A stretch of 64,000 nucleotides of DNA from positions 372,001-436,000 of the forward strand of contig NZ_FRBL01000006.1 in the NCBI RefSeq assembly GCF_900142605.1, given 5' to 3'. Shown here piece by piece: positions 58,211-64,000 of this stretch (the first letter of the stretch is position 1; each line of letters opens with the position of its first letter). The notes beneath the pieces are model-generated. The model saw only the letters and a program-made list of their open reading frames with translations, was not told where the DNA came from and did not search any database. The DNA comes from Chitinophaga jiangningensis. Lineage in GTDB: Bacteria; Bacteroidota; Bacteroidia; Chitinophagales; Chitinophagaceae. The position numbers and the translations under genes are program-made.

Positions 58211-59887
58211 TTAATACCCCTTCGCCGCCTGCGCCGTCTTCAACTTCGCATTTCTATCTACAGCCGACTGCGGATAAGGCATCAACACAAAATTGTTATT
58301 CCAAACCCTTGCCTGTACGGAAGAATTATTCAGATCGGTAATACCTGTCATCACAGCAGCAGCAATATTCCAACGACGTATGTCGTAATAGCGCTGGCCT
58401 TCACCGGCGAGCTCAATCCTTCTTTCGTTCCTGATCAACTCACGCAGTGCTTCCTTTGTATTATTGGCCGCACGGTTAACTGCCGGCATGCCCGCTCTGT
58501 CACGGATGTCGTCGAGGGCATCAAAGATGGAGGCATCAGGACCACTTACTTCATTTTTAGCTTCTGCATACGCTAACAGTATTTCAGCATAGCGGATAAT
58601 GGGGAAATCCTGCGCACCATCCCATTCGGTGGTGTTGTACACCGGGTCCACCAGTTTGCGGAAGTTATAGCCGGTTTTACTGTTGTTGTTATTGGCGCCT
58701 GATTTCCAGGTAAAGGTAAATCCTGGTGAATACCTGTTCCAGGTGGCAGAAGGGAACTGAATGCTGGCATACAGTCGGGTATCCCTGTTTTTAAATTCTG
58801 CATAAAACGCTGCATTGGCGTTGCCATCATTGAAATTAATGGCGCGGGTAGCAGGTGTTTGCGGTACAAAACTGCTGCCATTCCTGTTCCAGTAGGCGTT
58901 TACCAGGCTTTGTGTAGGCGTAATGGAACTCCAGCCGCCCAACGCAGAAGTAGGTAACAGGGTGTTAAGCCCGTTGCCCCAGCTATAGGAAGAATTAGTG
59001 ATCGCCTGGGAAGCGAGGATGATCTCCGGATTGCTTTGCTCGTTGGCAGCCCAGAACTGTTGTTCATAGCTGGACAAGCCTTTGTAGAACTTATCCTTAT
59101 CAGCAGCATCTGCGAAATCTACGAATGTGGAAAAGTCGTCGCTCATATCAGCAGCGGAAACCGCCGCTACGCGGAACAGTTCATATCCCATGCCCATCAC
59201 TTTCTGGGCGCTGGCTACAGCATCCGCATATTTTGCATAATGCAGCTGAATGCGGGTGAGCATGGCCCAGGCTGCACCTGATGTGATGCGTCCTGTTTCA
59301 TTGCCGGTGCCACCTGAGTAGGAAGCGGGTAAATCCGGCACGGCAGCCTGCAGCTCCGTGATGGCGAAATTGATAACGTCCGCCTGTGGCGTAGGCTCTA
59401 CGGCAGTTTCGGAAGGATCGTTATACTGCGCTTTGATCAAGGGCACAGGGCCGAAGGTAGCCGTTAGCTCATAGTATGCAAACGCCCTGATGGCGCGTGC
59501 CTCAGCAATGTATTGCTTTTTGGTCTGATCATCAACGGGTGCTTTGTCGATGTTGGCCAGGAAGTAATTCAGGGTTCTGATGGACTGATACCTGCTGGCA
59601 TAACCCGCATCAATAGAAGGATCAACGTTACCCGCACTTACATAGGTGGCAGTGCTTTCCCATGGATATTGCGCATAGGTGTTATCGGTTTTGCCATCGT
59701 CGTAGGCGTAGTTAAACCCGTATTGCAGGTAGCCGTAACAGGCATTCAGCGCCAGTCGCGCATCGTTGGACGACTTCCAGAAGGAACCTGTTGAAATGGT
59801 ATCGTTGGGAGTGAGCTCGAGCTTTTTTGAACAACTCATGAACAAGCCCACTGACAATATTGATATATATAAATTTGATCTTTTCAT
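58211..59887 (-). CDS. SusD/RagB-family outer membrane lipoprotein (FecR-linked)
   Basis: A 558-residue SusD-like lipoprotein. The ATG at 59887 starts MKRSNLYISILSVGLFMSCSKK with lipobox LFMSC. Later motifs: SFWKSSNDARLALNACYGYLQYGFNY (about 37-62), ARAIRAFAYYELTATFGPVPLI (about 134-155), and the C-terminal RNERRIELAGEGQRYYDIRRWN block, typical of SusD. It binds the ligand for the SusC gene, which lies directly upstream with only 10 bases between. Confidence 0.92.
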   Translation of the reverse strand: MKRSNLYISILSVGLFMSCSKKLELTPNDTISTGSFWKSSNDARLALNACYGYLQYGFNYAYDDGKTDNTYAQYPWESTATYVSAGNVDPSIDAGYASRYQSIRTLNYFLANIDKAPVDDQTKKQYIAEARAIRAFAYYELTATFGPVPLIKAQYNDPSETAVEPTPQADVINFAITELQAAVPDLPASYSGGTGNETGRITSGAAWAMLTRIQLHYAKYADAVASAQKVMGMGYELFRVAAVSAADMSDDFSTFVDFADAADKDKFYKGLSSYEQQFWAANEQSNPEIILASQAITNSSYSWGNGLNTLLPTSALGGWSSITPTQSLVNAYWNRNGSSFVPQTPATRAINFNDGNANAAFYAEFKNRDTRLYASIQFPSATWNRYSPGFTFTWKSGANNNNSKTGYNFRKLVDPVYNTTEWDGAQDFPIIRYAEILLAYAEAKNEVSGPDASIFDALDDIRDRAGMPAVNRAANNTKEALRELIRNERRIELAGEGQRYYDIRRWNIAAAVMTGITDLNNSSVQARVWNNNFVLMPYPQSAVDRNAKLKTAQAAKGY

Positions 59888-59897
59888 AAAACACATT

Positions 59898-62800
59898 TTA
59901 GAGGGTGAGGTTAATGCCAAACGACCAGGATTTCAGCTGTGGATAGCCCGCTCTCGTAGAAGCTGACTCCGGATCAAAATCCTTCATCCGCTTATCCCCT
60001 CTGATGGTAAATGGATTGTTGCTGGACATATAAATTCTCAGCTTCTGCATATGTGCACGCTGCATTACGCGGTCAGGAATGGTGTAACCTATGGACAGTG
60101 ACTTGATCCTGAAATAATCTGCATTAAACAGCCAGAAGCTGGACATTTGCAGGTTCTGAGAGTTAGCAGCCGACCTTAACACACGTGGATACGCAGCGTT
60201 GGGATCAGGGTTAGCAGCCGTCCAACGGCCAAGCACATACTGTTTTACACCGGCACCGTTAAAGAACGCCTGTGAAGCTTCAGATTCCAGGTAAACTTTT
60301 ACCCCTGAAACACCCTGGCCAATGATGGAGAAATCAAAGTTTTTATAACTGGCGGAAGCATTGAGGCCATAGGTCAGGTATGGTACATCATTACCAGTCA
60401 CCACCCTGTCTTCTGCGGTGATGGCGTTATCACCATCCTGGTCAACATACTTGATGTCGCCCGCTTTAGTGCCGGAAAACTGCTTCGCATGCTTTGCCAC
60501 TTCTGCATCAGTTACAAACAAACCATCCGCCTGATACATATAAAAATCACCAACGGCGCCGCCTACACGCTGAATGTAGTAGCTATTGATATTATCAGTA
60601 CCCTGGTTATTGAGCGACAGGATTTTGTTTTGCACTTTGGAGAAGTTACCGCCTACGCTATAGTTGAAATCGCCAATGCGATCGCTGTAAGCCAGTGTTA
60701 ACTCAATACCTCTGTTTTGTACGCTACCCATATTTTTGGATGGGAGCTGGTTATCTGTAAGTCCTGCTTCGTAAGGCACAGAGGCATCCTGCAGCAGAAT
60801 GTCATTGGTTACTTTATGGAATACGTCTAACTGGAGGGAAAGCTTATTTTGGAGGAAGCCCGCATCGACACCGATGTTAGCCATGGTTGTTTTTTCCCAT
60901 GAAAGATTTGGGTTTGCCAGCTTGCCCGGAGAAACGCCATCCTGTTGTTTTTCATCCAGGATACCCACCGTAGAAGAAACCAGACCATCATAGAAATCAT
61001 AGTTACCCACGTTGTTGATGTTTCCTAATTTACCCCAGGAACCTCTTAATTTCAGGTCGTAGATGACACGGTTGTTTTTCATGAAATCTTCCTGCCCAAT
61101 TCGCCATGCACCGGAGAAAGAAGGGTAGTAACCCCATCTGTGGCCTGGCGCAAACCTGGATGACTCATCACCTCTCAGGTTAGCCTCCAGGATATATTTA
61201 TCGTTATAAGTGTAATTCAGTCTGCCGAAAACGGAGAACAGCGCATATTGCTGTATACCACCGGCTGCGGTAGTATTCAACGGATCCGTAGAGCCGGCAT
61301 TGATCGCATCCAGCCCGTTGGTAACGAAGTTTTTCCTTATTACTCTAATGTAGCGGGCTTTATTGTTCTCAAAGGATGTACCAGCCAGGATTTGGCCGGA
61401 ATGCTTGCCTATTTTTTTGCTGTAGCCGGCAGTTAATTGTGCCAGCAGGTTGGTGGTGTTTTGCCAGGATTCACCTAATGCGTTTACTGTAACTGCGGTA
61501 GATGCAATAGGCACGCCGGTATTGAAGTTGTTAATAGGATCCATCCTGTTAACAAACTGAGAACTATCGTAATTGAAATTGTTGTAGGAGAACAGACCGA
61601 TGATTTCTAAATCCTTAACCGGTGTATAGGTACCGGTGAGGTTTCCAATAAAGCGGTTGGTGCCGGAAGAGCTTCTGCCGCCTTCCTGCAGCATTCTAAC
61701 CGGGTTATCCTTTGCAAGGGTAGCGTCTATCACGCCACCGTTGATGCTTCCCCATTCGCCGTTGGATTGCTTGTTTACCAGCAGCGGTGTAACACGGTTT
61801 AAGCTCACAAAACTCAGTGCGCCGCTTTCGCTGTTGATTTCGTCCCGGATGAAGGAAAGGTTTGTTCCAACTTTTAATTTCTCAGATACCTGTGATTCTA
61901 CATTTGAACGGAATGAATATCTCTTTAAATCCTTATCGGGAATTAAAGAACCTTGTTTCAGGAATGCGCCGCTAAAATAGTAACGTGTGGTACCGCCACC
62001 TGACACACTTACCTGGTGCTCGGTGATAGGCGCTGAGTTACGCAGTGCCAGTGAATACCAGTCGGTATTTGGGAAGCTGTCAGGGCTGGTGCCATTCTTG
62101 ATTTTGTCCAGCTGCGTTGCGTTATATACGGGTGTACCGCCGGCGTTAGTCGCCGCTTCGTTGCTCAGGGTGGCGTAGTCATAGGAGCCCAGCCATTTAG
62201 GTAACACAAGTGCTTTCTGGAAACCGTAGTAGCCGTTATATTGTACGGTAGGCTTACCGGATTTACCTTTTTTGGTGGTTACGAGGATCACACCGAAAGA
62301 AGCCCTGGAACCATACAGCGAAGATGCCGCCGCATCTTTTAATACTGACATGCTTTCTACGTCAGAACCGTTGATCCGGGCGAAGTCGCCGGCAGTCACC
62401 GGTACGCCGTCCACGATATACAACGGGCTGGAAGTGCCCAGGTTACCGCGTCCGCGCACGTTGATAGTACCGATATCGCTGCCTACATCGCCGGGGCGCG
62501 CCATTACCACCATACCGGGAATTAATCCCTGCAGGGAGTTGGTAAGGGAAGTCACCGGCCTGTTTACAATCTGCGCTTTGTTTAAAGTGTTAACGGAACC
62601 GGAGAGGTTCACGCGTTTTTGTACACCATAAGCGATGGCTACTACTTCGTTGATGTTGATCGACGATACTTCCAGCTTAATATGTAATTCTTTTTCACCA
62701 GTCAGTTTTATTTCCTGTGTGGTAAAGCCAATGGCGGAAACTACCAGCGTGGCGCCATCGGCAGCCTCCAGGGTGAATGTACCGTTACCGCCGGTGGTAG

Positions 62801-63266
62801 TGCCTTTGGTGGTTCCTTTGATCACTACGGATACACCCGGGATAGGATCTCCTTTGGAATCAGTGATGGTGCCATGAATAATTGCAGCCGGGCTTACCGC
62901 TTTATTGCCGGCTTTGAAGAGCACAACTTTAGTATCATTCATGATTTTCCAGGAGATGTCAGTTTCACCCAGAATAACTTTCAGTGCCTGATCAATGCTG
63001 GCATTTTCAATAGCAATATCCAGCGGTTTATAGCTGCTGAAATCTTCCTTGCTATAGTAAAAACGATAAGTGGTTCTACGCTCTATTTGCTTAAATGCTT
63101 CATCAATGGCAATGTGTTTTGATTTCAGGCTGATCAGCCCCTGTGCATTGTTCACGGCCGATACCTGCAATGCGATCAATAGCAACATGATCAGTTTTAG
63201 CGCCAGCACAGGCGTACGAACGGGCAAGGAATGTCCCTTGAAAATACAACGTAATTTCCCTTTCAT
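59898..63266 (-). CDS. SusC/RagA TonB-dependent transporter with STN domain
   Basis: A 1122-residue outer membrane receptor. Order: an extended signal segment (to about residue 42, LIMLLLIALQVSAVNNAQG), an STN domain (about 48-115, IDEAFKQIERRTTYRFYYS...), a carboxypeptidase-regulatory-like domain (about 128-205, IHGTITDSKGDPIPGVSVVI), a plug (about 207-340, NEVVAIAYGVQKRVNLSG and PLYIVDGVPVTA), and a barrel ending SFGINLTL. The STN domain is the part that talks to a FecR-type anti-sigma factor, and a FecR gene lies 112 bases upstream. Ligand unknown, probably a glycan or peptide. Confidence 0.94.
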   Translation of the reverse strand: MKGKLRCIFKGHSLPVRTPVLALKLIMLLLIALQVSAVNNAQGLISLKSKHIAIDEAFKQIERRTTYRFYYSKEDFSSYKPLDIAIENASIDQALKVILGETDISWKIMNDTKVVLFKAGNKAVSPAAIIHGTITDSKGDPIPGVSVVIKGTTKGTTTGGNGTFTLEAADGATLVVSAIGFTTQEIKLTGEKELHIKLEVSSININEVVAIAYGVQKRVNLSGSVNTLNKAQIVNRPVTSLTNSLQGLIPGMVVMARPGDVGSDIGTINVRGRGNLGTSSPLYIVDGVPVTAGDFARINGSDVESMSVLKDAAASSLYGSRASFGVILVTTKKGKSGKPTVQYNGYYGFQKALVLPKWLGSYDYATLSNEAATNAGGTPVYNATQLDKIKNGTSPDSFPNTDWYSLALRNSAPITEHQVSVSGGGTTRYYFSGAFLKQGSLIPDKDLKRYSFRSNVESQVSEKLKVGTNLSFIRDEINSESGALSFVSLNRVTPLLVNKQSNGEWGSINGGVIDATLAKDNPVRMLQEGGRSSSGTNRFIGNLTGTYTPVKDLEIIGLFSYNNFNYDSSQFVNRMDPINNFNTGVPIASTAVTVNALGESWQNTTNLLAQLTAGYSKKIGKHSGQILAGTSFENNKARYIRVIRKNFVTNGLDAINAGSTDPLNTTAAGGIQQYALFSVFGRLNYTYNDKYILEANLRGDESSRFAPGHRWGYYPSFSGAWRIGQEDFMKNNRVIYDLKLRGSWGKLGNINNVGNYDFYDGLVSSTVGILDEKQQDGVSPGKLANPNLSWEKTTMANIGVDAGFLQNKLSLQLDVFHKVTNDILLQDASVPYEAGLTDNQLPSKNMGSVQNRGIELTLAYSDRIGDFNYSVGGNFSKVQNKILSLNNQGTDNINSYYIQRVGGAVGDFYMYQADGLFVTDAEVAKHAKQFSGTKAGDIKYVDQDGDNAITAEDRVVTGNDVPYLTYGLNASASYKNFDFSIIGQGVSGVKVYLESEASQAFFNGAGVKQYVLGRWTAANPDPNAAYPRVLRSAANSQNLQMSSFWLFNADYFRIKSLSIGYTIPDRVMQRAHMQKLRIYMSSNNPFTIRGDKRMKDFDPESASTRAGYPQLKSWSFGINLTL

Positions 63267-63378
63267 AAATTAGATTTTGGTTTTAATTGACATAACGCTT
63301 CCTACAGGCACGAAAAGCCCTATCAGTTTATTCACTGTTTAGTTGTTCACCTGGTAGTTATTTTTTATTTATTAGTAT

Positions 63379-64000
63379 TTAAAAAATGATCACTGTATTG
63401 TTGGTAATGGTGTAGTTAAATGGTTTTATCAGTTTTAATATATTTAACACATCTTCAATTTTGGTCTTGTCGAAAATACCGGTATATCTGTGTTGCATAG
63501 CATCGGTATTATTAAATTCAAAAGTCACATTATATTGTCTCTCTAATTCAGCTGCTATGGCTGAAAATGGTTCGTCTACAAAGCTAAGCTGGCCTTTGAT
63601 CCAGGCAGTTTCCACCACGGCGGAATCCAGCATCCTGACCTGGGTCAGGTTTAATGCGCTAACGTTATTTTTCGGCAGCACCAGTTTTTCTGAAGGCTTC
63701 AGAATAAATGCCTTTTTACTGTTTTTCAGGGAGACTTCTACCTTCCCATTAATCAGGGAGGTTTCGAATTTTGCTTCTCCCGGGTAAGACCGGACATTCA
63801 ATGTTGTTCCCAATACCCTGATATCCGCATTCTCGGTATGTATCACAAAGGGAGATTCCGCGTTCGACACTACATCAAAATATGCTTCCCCTTCCAGTAT
63901 AACCGATCTTGAATGCGCACCAAAGTTCTTGCTGTACGAAATCTTACTATCTGCATTCAGCATTACGGTGGTACCGTCAGGCAGGCGGATTTTTGATTTT
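63379..64000 (-). CDS. FecR-family anti-sigma factor (partial, runs off the window)
   Basis: The C-terminal 207 codons of a gene whose start lies beyond base 64000. The frame reads KIRLPDGTTVMLNADSKISYS at the right edge, the FecR-domain motif. EGEAYFDVV and TENADIRVLGTTLNVRSY follow (FecR), then a DUF4974-like C-terminal domain (about the last 75 residues, FSAIAAELERQYNVTFEF). FecR proteins relay a signal from the STN domain of the partner SusC to an ECF sigma factor; that sigma gene should lie just outside the window. The ATG at 63963 is internal, not the start. Confidence 0.9.
   Translation of the reverse strand, partial: KSKIRLPDGTTVMLNADSKISYSKNFGAHSRSVILEGEAYFDVVSNAESPFVIHTENADIRVLGTTLNVRSYPGEAKFETSLINGKVEVSLKNSKKAFILKPSEKLVLPKNNVSALNLTQVRMLDSAVVETAWIKGQLSFVDEPFSAIAAELERQYNVTFEFNNTDAMQHRYTGIFDKTKIEDVLNILKLIKPFNYTITNNTVIIF

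Overview
The window looks like a chromosome segment of a Bacteroidota bacterium, most probably a Chitinophaga-like member of the Chitinophagaceae. The reasons are two SusC/SusD pairs, a FecR anti-sigma factor with the Bacteroidota C-terminal domain, DUF4254 beside a GT9 glycosyltransferase, the BlaI/BlaR1-like pair, and repeated promoters of the Bacteroidota type (TTTG, about 19 bases, TAnnTTTG). No phage, insertion sequence, CRISPR array or rRNA was seen. The genus is an inference from protein style; no search was run.

Layout. 0-9.6 kb: end of an OmpH/Skp-like gene, an amino-acid permease, a gene-poor stretch with an orphan terminator and hairpins, DUF4254 plus GT9, a tRNA-Gln, a small secreted protein, a MacB/FtsX-type permease and pepD (minus strand). 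9.6-16.1 kb: an operon of susC, susD, a 42-residue membrane protein and a fatty-acid-hydroxylase-family protein, preceded by a short reading frame ending in four cysteine codons. 16.1-36 kb: two more tRNA-Gln genes and mixed loci: an amidohydrolase/porin/isochorismatase cluster, a sugar kinase, a thioesterase, a membrane glycosyltransferase-like protein with an FAD enzyme, twin zinc-ribbon membrane proteins, an SOS-type cassette (SRAP protein, unknown protein, UmuD-like protein), an ECF sigma factor with its membrane partner, and a TraB/GumN protein.

36.1-50.8 kb is the centrepiece. All histidine and all tryptophan biosynthesis genes lie in one same-strand array with the trp operon nested inside the his operon: hisG-D-C-B, trpE-G-D-C-F-B-A, hisH-[GNAT-HisA]-F-IE. 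hisG is preceded by a leader peptide with five consecutive His codons and a complete four-segment attenuator. trpE is preceded by a leader peptide with three consecutive Trp codons and its own attenuator. Both peptides start almost at the predicted transcription start. trpA and hisH overlap by 4 bases, so the distal his genes appear to be transcribed downstream of the trp attenuator. hisA is fused in frame behind a GNAT acetyltransferase domain.

50.8-64 kb: two thioredoxin-fold TlpA-like proteins, a BlaI/BlaR1-type pair behind two operator dyads, a formylglycine-generating-enzyme-like lipoprotein, a GH1 beta-glycosidase, and a minus-strand FecR-SusC-SusD locus running off the right edge.

Intergenic structure is unusually rich: paired-hairpin clusters with 3-4 base loops at five places, a 175-bp palindromic element with 27-bp perfect arms inside the trp genes, and an 88-bp tandem repeat upstream of the his promoter.
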